A model generated the notes under the pieces. The model was not told the origin of the DNA, did not search any database, and saw only the letters and a list, made by a program, of their open reading frames with translations. This document shows positions 1-9,024 of a DNA stretch of 64,000 nucleotides, piece by piece. Source of the stretch: Actinomadura rubteroloni (GTDB lineage Bacteria > Actinomycetota > Actinomycetes > Streptosporangiales > Streptosporangiaceae); assembly GCF_002911665.1 (NCBI RefSeq), contig NZ_MTBP01000003.1, forward strand, positions 558,001-622,000, read 5' to 3'. The translations under genes were made by a program, and so were the position numbers. Position 1 is the first letter of the stretch. Each line of letters starts with the position of its first letter.

Positions 1-2
1 AA

Positions 3-1103
3 CACATCGTCGACCGCATACGTCAGCACGAGCTGCGTTTTCTGTCGTGCGCCCGGAACTATCTCGAAGCCGCATGCGCCGACCGGACGATCCCTTACGA
101 AGGGGCGTACGTCCCGCATTCCCTGCAGCTCATCGCCGATCTCACGCTGCGCGGAGGAAAGCGAGTCCGCATGGCACTGGCTTATGAGGCCGCACGCCTG
201 GCCGGTGCCGAATACGATTCCACCGAGGCGAACACCGCAGCCTTGGGAATAGAGTTGCTGGATACGGCCCAGCTTATCCAGGACGATATCGTCGATAATT
301 CCGATGGGCGGCGCGGCGGATGGTCGGTGCCGTATGCGCTACGTCATCTGGCGCCGCATCCGAGTGCGCAGGGGCTGTCCGCTGTCGTCAACGATCTCGG
401 CCTCGTCCTCGCGTTGCAGGCGGTCTCGGCCGCCGGGCTTCCCGATGCCCAGTCCAACGCCATGACCGGTGTTCTCGTCGATGCGACGAAAGCAGTCTGC
501 ATCGGGCAGATCATGGATATCGAAGGCCGCCAAGAAGGTCACTGGAGTGAAATCGGCATCGAACACATGCATGAGGACAAGTCCGCACGAGCCTGTTTGC
601 TCCCGGCTGTGCGGCTCGGATTGCTGGCGGCCGATCGTGCCGATCTCGCTTTCAGTTCCTCCGTCCATCGATATGGAATCGCCCTGGGGGTGGCCTACCA
701 GGTCGGCAATGATTACGCCGACATGTTCAGCGATTCGGAGGTGAACCGGCGGAGGGCGGGAAACGATATCCGCGCGGGCGTCCCCTCGGTGGCGATTCGT
801 GAACTGCTGCGCCAGGCCACTGGAGACGAGAAGAGGGAACTCGATCTGATCATCGGCAACCCCAACGCCTCGGATGATCAGGTCGACACTGTCCGTTCCA
901 TGATGGACGCGCACCAGATCAGGCCGATCGTGGCCGGTGAGGCTCAGCGTTACGCACGTGCGGCCGCGCAGGAGGCGAACACGTGGAGTTCCTGGGGCCA
1001 GGCCGACGCGTTGACGTTCCTCCGGGATATGCCTCGGTGGGCGCTGGGATGTTTCTCGGTTCCCCTCGGGCCGCTGGAGACGGACCCTCTGTTCCTCTCC
1101 TGA
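3..1103 (+). CDS. Polyprenyl diphosphate synthase (GGPP-synthase type), 5' end outside window
   Basis: This class I trans-prenyltransferase condenses IPP with an allylic diphosphate. The frame is open from base 3 and already carries the GGKR substrate-binding motif before the Met codon at 171, so the real start lies left of the window. The first Asp-rich motif (DDIVD, bases 282-296, followed by DGRRG) is canonical. The second reads NDYAD (708-722), with Asn replacing its first Asp. No aromatic residue sits four or five positions before the first motif, which in this family fits products of C20 or longer. The gene leads the mevalonate operon; GGPP as the product is inferred from that context, as in Streptomyces naphterpin-type clusters. 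Confidence 0.9.
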   Translation, partial: HIVDRIRQHELRFLSCARNYLEAACADRTIPYEGAYVPHSLQLIADLTLRGGKRVRMALAYEAARLAGAEYDSTEANTAALGIELLDTAQLIQDDIVDNSDGRRGGWSVPYALRHLAPHPSAQGLSAVVNDLGLVLALQAVSAAGLPDAQSNAMTGVLVDATKAVCIGQIMDIEGRQEGHWSEIGIEHMHEDKSARACLLPAVRLGLLAADRADLAFSSSVHRYGIALGVAYQVGNDYADMFSDSEVNRRRAGNDIRAGVPSVAIRELLRQATGDEKRELDLIIGNPNASDDQVDTVRSMMDAHQIRPIVAGEAQRYARAAAQEANTWSSWGQADALTFLRDMPRWALGCFSVPLGPLETDPLFLS

Positions 1104-1218
1104 CGCGAATAACGGCTTTCGGTGCGAGCAACGGTTGGGGCATGTATTTCATCGTCAGGAGGATCGACGTGTTCAACTCGGGTCGTCCATCCGGTCCGGA
1201 CTCTCAAGGGCGCCGGTG

Positions 1219-2001
1219 ATGGCTGCCGTGAGACCGTCCATCGGGTCGGAGGCGATCGTTGTCCCGGCGCCGGTTGAAGTGGTCGACGACCGTGAGTCGC
1301 CCGAGCGGGTGGCCGTCCTCGACATGGACGGCACGCTCGTCCCGCGCACGCTGGGTCTCGACCTCCTCGCCGAACTCGTCGCGCGCGGACACTGCGACGT
1401 CGCCGTGGCCCGGCGGGTGTTCGAGCTGGCCCGGCGAGGCGGAGGCACCGATGACCGGCTCAACGCCGCCATGTACGGGCACTACCACCACGCGGTCGTC
1501 ACGACCGCGCCGGAGCGCCTTGCGGCGGCGGCGGAACGGACCTGGTCGCGGGCGTCGGCGAGCGTGTTCCCCTTCGTCGCCGACCTCTGGGCGCTGCTGC
1601 GCCGGCACGGCCACCGCATCCTGATCATCTCCGGAAGCCCGCAGGAGGTCGTCGCCGTCGCCGCCCGCGCTCTGAACGCCGACGGCTGGCGCGGCGCGGA
1701 CCTCGGACGGCACGACGACCGGGCACTGCTCACGGCCCTCCCCGGCGGGAAGACCAAGGCGTTCTCCGCGCTCACCGCCGCGCGGGCCGTTGATCTCTCC
1801 GCGTCGTTCGCCCTCGGGAACTCGCGCTTCGACGCCGAGATCTTCGCTTTGGTCGGCCGCCCGCTGGCTTTCGAACCGGACGCGAAGCTCTTCGAGCTGG
1901 CCGATCGGAACAACTGGTCGACGGCCACCCGCGACACCGTTCTCGCCCGGTCCCAGGAACTCCTCGGCGGTCGCGGCGAAGTGCGGAGCGAGCGGCGGTG
2001 A
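1219..2001 (+). CDS. HAD-IB family phosphatase in mevalonate operon
   Basis: A HAD-superfamily hydrolase of about 260 residues. Visible motifs are motif I DMDGTLVP, motif II IISGSP, the motif III Lys in GGKTK, and motif IV GNSRFD, so the SerB-like catalytic set is complete. The ATG at 1219 has AAGGG eight bases upstream; an in-frame ATG at 1135 has no comparable site. It lies between the prenyl synthase and mevalonate kinase, a place where I know of no standard pathway enzyme. Removal of phosphate from a prenyl (di)phosphate or a pathway intermediate is an inference. A housekeeping phosphatase caught in the operon is the alternative. Confidence 0.8.
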   Translation: MAAVRPSIGSEAIVVPAPVEVVDDRESPERVAVLDMDGTLVPRTLGLDLLAELVARGHCDVAVARRVFELARRGGGTDDRLNAAMYGHYHHAVVTTAPERLAAAAERTWSRASASVFPFVADLWALLRRHGHRILIISGSPQEVVAVAARALNADGWRGADLGRHDDRALLTALPGGKTKAFSALTAARAVDLSASFALGNSRFDAEIFALVGRPLAFEPDAKLFELADRNNWSTATRDTVLARSQELLGGRGEVRSERR

Positions 2002-2093
2002 TGTCAGCGCGTCGGCGGCTGCGCACAGCAGCCGGAGAACGGCAGGAAGTGCACCGCGCATGTCCGCGGCGCCTCGCTGAGTGGAGCCTTTTC

Positions 2094-3002
2094 ATGGCTG
2101 GTTCGGAGAAATCTCTCGGTATCGGGTCCGCGCACGGGAAGGTGATCCTGGTGGGCGAGCACACGGTCGTCCACGGGACGCCCGCGATCGCCTTTCCCGT
2201 TCCGGGCCTGCGGGTGTCCGCGTCGGTCCGCCGACACGTGACCGGGCAGAAGGGCGTTCAACCGCGCGGCGTCGAGACCGCGGTCGCCGGCGCGCTGCGG
2301 CGCTGGAACCGGGACATCGAAGGCGTGGACGTCGCCCTGCACTGCGGCGTCCCGCCCGGACGAGGACTCGGCGCGAGCGCCGCGTGCGCCACGGCGGCCG
2401 TGCGCGCGGCGGCGGACCTGCACCGTGTGCCGCTCGACGCGCGAACGCTGCACGAACTCGTCCAAGAGGGCGAGCACGTCGCGCACGGACGGGCCAGCGG
2501 CGTCGACGCCCGCGCGGTCGCGGCCGACACGCCGATCTGGTTCGCGGGCGGAACCGCCCGTCCGCTGGCCGTCGAGATGGACGCGTCCCTCGTCATCGCC
2601 GACACCGGCGTCACCGCCAGTACCTGTGACGCCGTACGGCGGGTCCGCACCCACCTGGCGGCCTCGCCCGCCGACCGGGAGCGGACGCTGGGGCGGGCGG
2701 CGGTCCTGGTCGAGGCGGCGGCCGACGACCTGGCGGCCGGGGACGCCACCGGCCTCGGCCTCCGGATGCGCGACTTCCACGAGCTGCTCGCCGCGCTCGG
2801 CGTGAGCGCCCCGGCCGTCGACCGGCTGGTCGCGGCGGCGCTGGCCGCCGGTGCCGCCGGGGCGAAACTCACCGGCGGCGGCCTCGGCGGCTGCGTCCTC
2901 GCGCTCGCCGCACCGGCCCGGGACGCCGCCGGCCTGCGCGCGGCCCTGGAACGGGCGGGCGCCGTGCGGACGTGGTCGGTCCCGTTGGGAGCGGCGTCAT
3001 GA
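2094..3002 (+). CDS. mvk: Mevalonate kinase
   Basis: A GHMP kinase of 302 residues that phosphorylates mevalonate at C5 with ATP. It has the N-terminal substrate region GKVILVGEHTVVHG, the ATP loop GRGLGASAA and the C-terminal GGGLGG motif. The ATG at 2094 follows GGAG with a seven-base gap; an in-frame ATG at 1998 would add 32 unrelated residues. Its TGA overlaps the ATG of the next gene (ATGA at 2999-3002), a sign of translational coupling. First of three consecutive GHMP enzymes in the operon. Confidence 0.93.
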   Translation: MAGSEKSLGIGSAHGKVILVGEHTVVHGTPAIAFPVPGLRVSASVRRHVTGQKGVQPRGVETAVAGALRRWNRDIEGVDVALHCGVPPGRGLGASAACATAAVRAAADLHRVPLDARTLHELVQEGEHVAHGRASGVDARAVAADTPIWFAGGTARPLAVEMDASLVIADTGVTASTCDAVRRVRTHLAASPADRERTLGRAAVLVEAAADDLAAGDATGLGLRMRDFHELLAALGVSAPAVDRLVAAALAAGAAGAKLTGGGLGGCVLALAAPARDAAGLRAALERAGAVRTWSVPLGAAS

Positions 3003-4012
3003 TGAACGACCCGTCGGCGGCCGGGCCGGGAGCCACGGCCGTCGCCCATCCGAACATCGCGCTGGTGAAGTACTGGGGCAAGCGCGACGAGACGCTGGCG
3101 CTGCCGGTCACCGGCAGCCTGTCGGTGACACTGGACGTCCTCCCGACGACCACGCGCGTCACGCTCATTCCCGGTGCGACGCGGGACGTCGTCGTCCTGA
3201 ACGGCGAGCCGGTCGGCGCCGGCCGGGTCGGGGGATTCCTCGACCTCGTCCGGGCGCTGGCCGGGCGGGGCGAACGCGCGCTGGTCGAGTCGGACAACCA
3301 GGTGCCGACCGGCGCGGGGCTGGCGTCGTCGGCGGCCGGGTTCGCCGCGCTGGCCGCCGCCGCGACCGCCGCCTACGGGCTCGACCTCGGCGGCCGGGAG
3401 CTGTCGCGGTTGGCCCGGCGGGGGTCGGGGTCGGCCTGCCGGTCGGTGTTCGGCGGATTCGTCCAGTGGCACGCGGGCTCGGGCGGCGGGCACGCGGGCG
3501 ACCTCAGTTCGTACGCCGAGTCGGTGCCGGTGGGAGCGCTCGACCCGGCGCTGGTCGTCGCCGTCACCGACACCGGCGCCAAGGCCGTGCCGAGCCGGGA
3601 CGCGATGCGCCGGACGGTCGCCACCTCGCCGCTGTACGAAGCCTGGGCCAGGACTTGCGAGAAGGACCTGGCGCGGATGCGCGACGCGCTGGTCCACGGG
3701 GACATCACGGCGGTCGGAGCGATCACCGAGGGCAACGCGCTGTGCATGCACGCCGTGATGCTCGCCGCGCGGCCCGCCGTGCGCTACCTGTCGGGGGCCT
3801 CGCTGGCGATCCTCGATGCGGTGGCGGCGCTGCGCGCGGACGGCGTGCCCGCCTACGCCACGGTCGACGCGGGTCCCAACGTCGTGGTGCTGTGCTCGCG
3901 CGGTGACGCGGCGCGGGTCGCGGCGGTGCTGCGCGCGGCCTGGCCCGTCCGGTCGATCCATGTCGCCGGGCCCGGACCCGGCGTGACGGTGGAGGGCGGT
4001 GCCGGCCGGTGA
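2999..4012 (+). CDS. mvaD: Diphosphomevalonate decarboxylase
   Basis: Makes isopentenyl diphosphate from mevalonate 5-diphosphate in an ATP-dependent decarboxylation. The N-terminal motif NIALVKYWGKRD, the phosphate loop PTGAGLASSAAGFAA and the segment SGSACRSVFGGFVQW are diagnostic of the family. About 337 residues, normal length. A second in-frame ATG at 3002 is possible. The start overlaps the mevalonate kinase stop, and its own TGA overlaps the GTG of the next gene at 4009. Confidence 0.95.
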   Translation: MMNDPSAAGPGATAVAHPNIALVKYWGKRDETLALPVTGSLSVTLDVLPTTTRVTLIPGATRDVVVLNGEPVGAGRVGGFLDLVRALAGRGERALVESDNQVPTGAGLASSAAGFAALAAAATAAYGLDLGGRELSRLARRGSGSACRSVFGGFVQWHAGSGGGHAGDLSSYAESVPVGALDPALVVAVTDTGAKAVPSRDAMRRTVATSPLYEAWARTCEKDLARMRDALVHGDITAVGAITEGNALCMHAVMLAARPAVRYLSGASLAILDAVAALRADGVPAYATVDAGPNVVVLCSRGDAARVAAVLRAAWPVRSIHVAGPGPGVTVEGGAGR

Positions 4013-5085
4013 TCACGTTCCGGGCGCCCGGGAAGCTGTTCGTCGCGGGCGAGTACGCGGTGGTCGAGCCCGGTGTCCCGGCCGTGCTGGTCGCCGTCGA
4101 CCGGCACGCGACCGTCACGGTCGAGGACGCGGGCGGGCCGACGGTCCTGACGTCCGACCTGGACGGCGGCTCGGCGCTGCGCCGCGACCGCGCGGACCCG
4201 CAGGTCGCCGCGAGGTTCTCGTTCGCGCTCGCGGCCGTCGACGTGGTGGAACGGCTCGCCGTCGAGCACGGACGACGCCCCCGCCCGTTCCGCCTGTCGA
4301 TCCGCACCGATCTGACCGCCCCGGACGGCCGCAAGCTCGGGCTCGGTTCCAGCGCGGCCGTGACGGTCGCGACGTGCGGTGCGCTGGCGCGGTTCTATGA
4401 GTTACGGCTGAGCCGCCCGGACCTCTACCGGGTGGCGCTGCTGGCGACCCGCGCCGTCGCCCCGGCCGGGTCGGGCGGTGACGTCGCCGCGGCGGTCTTC
4501 GGCGGCTGGCTGTTCTACTGCTCGCCGGACCGCGCCCGCTCGCCCGCGCTCCGCGACGTCGCGGCGGCCGGGGTGAGCGCCGCGCTCGGCGAGACGTGGC
4601 ACGGCCTGGTCGTGCGCCCGCTGCGTCCGCCGCCGGACACGCGCTTGGAGGTCGGCTGGACCGGCAGGCCCGCGTCCACCCACCGCATGGTCGGACGGAT
4701 CGACCGGGAACGCCGCCGCGCACACGGGTTCGAGGAGTTCACGGCCGCCAGCGCGGGCTGTGTGTCCCGGCTGGCCGCGTCGCTGGAGCGCGGGCACATC
4801 GAGCGGACGCAGCAGGAGATCAGGCGCGCCCGGGACCTGCTGCGCGACCTGGACGCGGCCCTGTCGCTCGGCTGGATGACGCCTCGGCTGCACGCGCTGT
4901 GCGCCGCCGCCGAGGCGATCGGCGCGGCGGCCAAACCGTCCGGCGCGGGTGGCGGCGACTGCGGCGTCGCGCTCGTCGGTCCCGCCCAGGAGCCGCGTGT
5001 CAAGGAGCTGCGCGAACGGTGGATCGAGGCGGGGATCGTCCCGCTCGATCTTCGTCCCCGCCTCGCCGTGCCGGAGGGAACATGA
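4009..5085 (+). CDS. mvaK2: Phosphomevalonate kinase
   Basis: A GHMP kinase of 358 residues that converts phosphomevalonate to mevalonate diphosphate. Motifs: APGKLFVAGEYAVVEPG at the N-terminus, LGLGSSAAVTVA in the ATP loop, APAGSGGDVAA after it, and SGAGGGDCG near the C-terminus. The start is GTG inside a GTGA overlap. Codon 132 (bases 4402-4404) is TTA, the rare leucine codon read by the BldA tRNA in streptomycetes, so translation of the pathway may be tied to development. The stop overlaps the ATG of fni. Confidence 0.93.
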   Translation: MITFRAPGKLFVAGEYAVVEPGVPAVLVAVDRHATVTVEDAGGPTVLTSDLDGGSALRRDRADPQVAARFSFALAAVDVVERLAVEHGRRPRPFRLSIRTDLTAPDGRKLGLGSSAAVTVATCGALARFYELRLSRPDLYRVALLATRAVAPAGSGGDVAAAVFGGWLFYCSPDRARSPALRDVAAAGVSAALGETWHGLVVRPLRPPPDTRLEVGWTGRPASTHRMVGRIDRERRRAHGFEEFTAASAGCVSRLAASLERGHIERTQQEIRRARDLLRDLDAALSLGWMTPRLHALCAAAEAIGAAAKPSGAGGGDCGVALVGPAQEPRVKELRERWIEAGIVPLDLRPRLAVPEGT

Positions 5086-6143
5086 CAGGAAACCGCAAGG
5101 ACGACCACGTCAGGTACGCCGTCGACCAGCAGCGGCGGAGCGCGGCGTGCAACGACTTCGACGCGGTGAACTTCCTGCACCACGCGCTCGCGGGCATCGA
5201 TCGCGACACCGTGGACCTCGGCGTCAAGACACCCGTCGGCCACTGGCCCGTCCCGCTCTACATCAACGCCATGACGGGAGGAAGCGACCAGACCGGGCGG
5301 ATCAACCGGCAGCTCGCCGTGGCGGCGCGCGAGACCGGGCTGCCCGTCGCGTCCGGGTCGATGAGCGCCTATCTGCGCGACCCGGACCTCGGCGCGACCT
5401 TCCGCACCTTGCGCGACGAGAACCCCGACGGCGTGGTGATCGCCAACGTCAACGCCAACGCGACCGTCGACCAGGCGCGGCGGGCCGTGGACCTGCTCGG
5501 GGCCGACGCCCTGCAGATCCACCTCAACGCGGTTCAGGAGATCGTCATGCCCGAGGGGGACCGGGACTTCGCCGCCTGGCCCGGTCGCGTCGAACGCATC
5601 GTCGCCGGGGCCGGCGTCCCGGTGATCGTCAAGGAGGTCGGGTTTGGGCTCAGCCGCCGGACCGTCGCGCGCCTGCGCGACCTCGGCGTCGCGGCGGCGG
5701 ACGTCGCCGGGCGCGGCGGGACCAACTTCGCCCGCATCGAGAACGACCGCCGGCCCCGCGGCGACTACGCGTTCGTCGACGGCTGGGGCCAGTCCACGGC
5801 CTGTTGCCTGCTCGACGCCGCCGGTGCCGGCGGGATCTTCCTGCTCGGTTCCGGCGGCGTCCGCTCCCCGCTGGACGTCGCCCGCGCCCTCGCGCTCGGC
5901 GCCGGCGCGGTCGGCGTGGCCGGACGATTCCTCGGCGTCCTCACCGATCGCGGCACCGAGGCGCTGGTCGCGGAGATCCGCGCCTGGCTCGAAGCCCTCA
6001 CCGGGGTGATGACCGTCCTCGGCGCGGCCTCGCCCGCCGATCTCCACCGCTGCGACCTGCTCCTCACGGGCGACGTCGCCGAGTACTGCCGTGCTCGCGG
6101 GATCGATCCCGCGGCTTACAGCTCCAGGAGTGTCCCCACATGA
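5082..6143 (+). CDS. fni: Isopentenyl-diphosphate delta-isomerase, type 2
   Basis: An FMN- and NAD(P)H-dependent TIM-barrel isomerase (353 residues) that interconverts IPP and DMAPP. It begins with the family signature RKDDHVRYAVDQQ, followed by the FMN-binding MTGGS segment, the QIHLNAVQE region and the GRGGTNFARIEN loop. Type 2 isomerases commonly accompany bacterial mevalonate clusters. It starts inside an ATGA overlap with phosphomevalonate kinase and ends in an ATGA overlap with HMG-CoA reductase. Confidence 0.95.
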   Translation: MTGNRKDDHVRYAVDQQRRSAACNDFDAVNFLHHALAGIDRDTVDLGVKTPVGHWPVPLYINAMTGGSDQTGRINRQLAVAARETGLPVASGSMSAYLRDPDLGATFRTLRDENPDGVVIANVNANATVDQARRAVDLLGADALQIHLNAVQEIVMPEGDRDFAAWPGRVERIVAGAGVPVIVKEVGFGLSRRTVARLRDLGVAAADVAGRGGTNFARIENDRRPRGDYAFVDGWGQSTACCLLDAAGAGGIFLLGSGGVRSPLDVARALALGAGAVGVAGRFLGVLTDRGTEALVAEIRAWLEALTGVMTVLGAASPADLHRCDLLLTGDVAEYCRARGIDPAAYSSRSVPT

Positions 6144-7183
6144 ACGAGACCGCCGCGATCGTGCCCATGCGATGGATAGGGCCGATCCGTATCACCGGTA
6201 ACACCGTCAACGACGAGGTGTCCGTACCGCTCGCCACCTTCGAGAGCCCGCTCTGGCCCTCGGCGCAGCGCGGGGCGCGCCTCTCGACGGCCGCCGAGCG
6301 GGGGATCGTCGCCACGCTGGTGGACGAGCGGATGACCCGCTCGATCCTGCTGCGCGCCGACGACGCCCCCACCGCGCACCGGGCCGTCCGGCAGCTCACC
6401 GCCGAGTTCGACCGGCTCCAAGCCGTCGCGGCCGAATCGAGCAGGTACGCCCGCCTCATCGGATTCACGCGGCAGATCGCCGGGAACCTGCTGTTCCTCC
6501 GGTTCGAGTTCGTCACGGGAGACGCCGCCGGGCACAACATGGTCACGCTGGCCAGCGACCACCTCATGGAACACATCCTGAAAACGATCCCCGGCGTGCG
6601 CTACGGCTCCATCTCGGGCAACTACTGCACCGACAAGAAGGCCACCGCCGTCAACGGCATCCTCGGCCGGGGCAAGAACGTCGTCACGGAGATCCTCCTT
6701 CCCGCCGACACCGTCGCCTCGACACTGCACACCACCGCCGCCGCCATCGCCGACCTCAACGTCGGCAAGAACCTCATCGGCACCCTGCTCGCGGGCGGAA
6801 TCCGCTCCGCCAACGCCCACTACGCCAACCTGCTGCTCGCCTTCTACCTCGCGACCGGCCAGGACGCCGCCAACATCGTCGAGGGCTCCCAGGGCGTCAC
6901 CCACGCCGAGGACCGCGACGGTGACCTGTACTTCTCCTGCACGCTGCCCAACCTCATCGTCGGCACGACGGGCAACGCCAAGAACCAGGGCTTCGCCGCC
7001 GACGCCCTCGCCCGCCTCGGCTGCCGGGAGGGCCGTGCGCCCGGCGACAACGCCCGCCGCCTCGCCGTCCTCGCCGCCGCGACCGTCCTGTGCGGGGAAC
7101 TGTCCCTGCTCGCGGCGCAGACCAACCCCGGCGAACTCATGCACGCGCACCTGAAATACGAACGCTCCACCGCAACGAAGTGA
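6140..7183 (+). CDS. hmgr: Hydroxymethylglutaryl-CoA reductase
   Basis: Reduces HMG-CoA to mevalonate with NAD(P)H, the committed step. At 347 residues it is soluble and has no membrane domain, like Streptomyces reductases. Motifs: TGDAAGHNMVTLAS (CoA/NAD region), CTDKKATAVNG with the catalytic Lys, NAHYANLL, and the C-terminal catalytic His in MHAHLKYERS. CAGGAG lies upstream of the ATG at 6140, which overlaps the fni stop. Confidence 0.94.
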   Translation: MNETAAIVPMRWIGPIRITGNTVNDEVSVPLATFESPLWPSAQRGARLSTAAERGIVATLVDERMTRSILLRADDAPTAHRAVRQLTAEFDRLQAVAAESSRYARLIGFTRQIAGNLLFLRFEFVTGDAAGHNMVTLASDHLMEHILKTIPGVRYGSISGNYCTDKKATAVNGILGRGKNVVTEILLPADTVASTLHTTAAAIADLNVGKNLIGTLLAGGIRSANAHYANLLLAFYLATGQDAANIVEGSQGVTHAEDRDGDLYFSCTLPNLIVGTTGNAKNQGFAADALARLGCREGRAPGDNARRLAVLAAATVLCGELSLLAAQTNPGELMHAHLKYERSTATK

Positions 7184-7191
7184 GGACACCG

Positions 7192-8367
7192 ATGACCGAC
7201 GTCACGACCGGAATCCACGACCTCTCGCTCGCCACCGCCCACTACGTCCTGGACCAGACGACGCTCGCCCGGGAACTCGGCATCGACGACGCGAAGCTCA
7301 AGGACGGACTCGGGCAGGACGCGATGAGCGTCCCCGCCGCCGACGAGGACATCGTCACGATGGCCGCCACCGCCGCCCGGCCGATCATCGACCGGCACGG
7401 CGCGGACCGCGTCAGGACCGTCCTACTGGCCACCGAGACCGGCGTCGACCAGTCCAAGTCCGCCGGGCTCTACGTCCACGGACTGCTCGGCCTGCCGCAC
7501 ACGTGCCGCGTCGTGGAACTCAAGCAGGCGTGCTATTCCGCCACCGCCGCCCTGCAGTTCGCGACCGCCCTGATCGCTCGCGATCCCGAACAGCACGTTC
7601 TCGTCGTGGCCAGTGACATCGCGAAATACAAGCGCGGTTCCGCCGCCGAACCGACGCAAGGGGCCGCCGCCCTCGCCATGCTCGTGACCGCCGACCCCGC
7701 GATTCTGCGCGTCGAACCGTCCTCGGGCATGCACTCGGAGGACATCATGGACTTCTGGCGCCCGAACTACCGCGCCGAAGCGGTCGTGGACGGGAAGTTC
7801 TCGATCGACGCCTATCAACGCGCCGTCGTCAGCGCCTTCGCCGACTACCGGGAGCGGGGCGGACGAGACCTGGCCGAATTCGCGGCGTTCTGCTACCACC
7901 AGCCGTTCACCAAAATGGCCGTGAAAGCCCACCGGCATCTGCTGGACCACCTCGGCGTCACGGCCGGCCCCGCCGATCTGCACGCGGCTGTGAACGCGAG
8001 CACGCACTACAACCGCGTGCTCGGCAACAGCTACGCCGCGTCCGCCTACGTCGGCCTCGCGTCGCTGCTGGACCACCGGGACGACCTCGCCGACCAGCCG
8101 ATCGCCATCGTCAGCTACGGCTCGGGAAGCGTCGCCGAGTTCCTCGGGGCCACGGTCGTGCCCGGCTACCGCGACCACCTCCGGTCCGTCGAGAACGCCG
8201 CCGCGATCGACCAGCGCAAAACCGTCGACTACACGCGCTACTGCGAACTCCACGACGCGTGCACGCCGCCGGACGGAGGCCACCACCCGAATCCCCAGGA
8301 GACCACCGCGCCTTTCCGGCTCGCCGCGATCTCACAGCACAAACGACTGTACGAAGCCGTGGCGTGA
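7192..8367 (+). CDS. hmgs: Hydroxymethylglutaryl-CoA synthase
   Basis: Condenses acetyl-CoA and acetoacetyl-CoA to HMG-CoA. The catalytic Cys is at about residue 114 in LKQACYSATAALQF, the acid Glu in LATETGVDQSK, and the active-site His in FCYHQPFTKMA. 391 residues. The ATG at 7192 follows TGAGGA, which also contains the reductase stop. With this gene the mevalonate route from acetoacetyl-CoA to IPP/DMAPP is complete; no thiolase is seen. Confidence 0.95.
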   Translation: MTDVTTGIHDLSLATAHYVLDQTTLARELGIDDAKLKDGLGQDAMSVPAADEDIVTMAATAARPIIDRHGADRVRTVLLATETGVDQSKSAGLYVHGLLGLPHTCRVVELKQACYSATAALQFATALIARDPEQHVLVVASDIAKYKRGSAAEPTQGAAALAMLVTADPAILRVEPSSGMHSEDIMDFWRPNYRAEAVVDGKFSIDAYQRAVVSAFADYRERGGRDLAEFAAFCYHQPFTKMAVKAHRHLLDHLGVTAGPADLHAAVNASTHYNRVLGNSYAASAYVGLASLLDHRDDLADQPIAIVSYGSGSVAEFLGATVVPGYRDHLRSVENAAAIDQRKTVDYTRYCELHDACTPPDGGHHPNPQETTAPFRLAAISQHKRLYEAVA

Positions 8368-8406
8368 TCCACCGCGCCGCCCGTCGATTCAAAGGGGGCG
8401 TCTTTC

Positions 8407-9024
8407 ATGGACGGATCCGATGACGCACGCGCCGTTCCGCCCTTGCTCGCGGGCCGTACCCGGTGGCGGCGGTTCGCGGCGGTATTCGCCCCGGGTCTCC
8501 TGATACTGACCCTGATAGGGGTCGGAATGCTCCAGGGCTCGCTACCGGTGTGGGCGACCCTGCGGGGCGAGCAGTACATCAAACTGTCCATCACCCAGAT
8601 CACCGGGTACGGCCGCGGGTCCTCTCCGCAGCTTTTCCGGAGCATGGACGGCAAATCCCACCCCGTCCTGGTGGCCGCCGTGGACGACGCGCGGATCCGC
8701 GGACTGTGCGCCTCCAGCAAGGTGAAGGCGCCCTTCGGCACGGTGGTCGCGCGTTTCGTCGTCCCGCCGGACGGGCCGGTCGTCCGCGTCCGCTCGCTGC
8801 GGATGGCCATCCAGGACATTGAGATCGCCGACCTGGCCGACGGAGCCCTCACTCTCGGCCGTCCCGGCGGCGGCGCCCGTGACGCACGGCCCGGCAGCCT
8901 GCCCCTCGACGGCCGCGACCTCCGTCTCGCCGTCCACGCCAAGGTCCGCTGGGTCACCGTCGAGGGCATGAAGGCGTCCGGAATGCGCCTGTCGACCGGC
9001 ACAGCCGTCAAGGAGTGCTACTGA
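8407..9024 (+). CDS. DUF6230-type membrane-anchored protein
   Basis: A 205-residue protein with a short Arg-rich N-terminus, one hydrophobic segment at about residues 23-45 and an extracytoplasmic remainder rich in beta-forming residues. It resembles the DUF6230 family (sometimes labelled cholesterol esterase), whose members are typically paired with a DUF6114 gene in actinomycetes. An AAAGGGGG ribosome site precedes the ATG. Being 39 bases after HMG-CoA synthase and ending in a TGATG overlap with the next gene, it is probably in the mevalonate operon. Function unknown; the esterase label should not be trusted. Confidence 0.7.
   Translation: MDGSDDARAVPPLLAGRTRWRRFAAVFAPGLLILTLIGVGMLQGSLPVWATLRGEQYIKLSITQITGYGRGSSPQLFRSMDGKSHPVLVAAVDDARIRGLCASSKVKAPFGTVVARFVVPPDGPVVRVRSLRMAIQDIEIADLADGALTLGRPGGGARDARPGSLPLDGRDLRLAVHAKVRWVTVEGMKASGMRLSTGTAVKECY

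Noticed and set aside
2258..3961. 567-codon open frame on the minus strand across the mevalonate kinase and decarboxylase genes
   Set aside because: Arg/Pro-rich composition, no family motifs, and it lies opposite two genes with clear enzyme motifs; a high-GC shadow frame.
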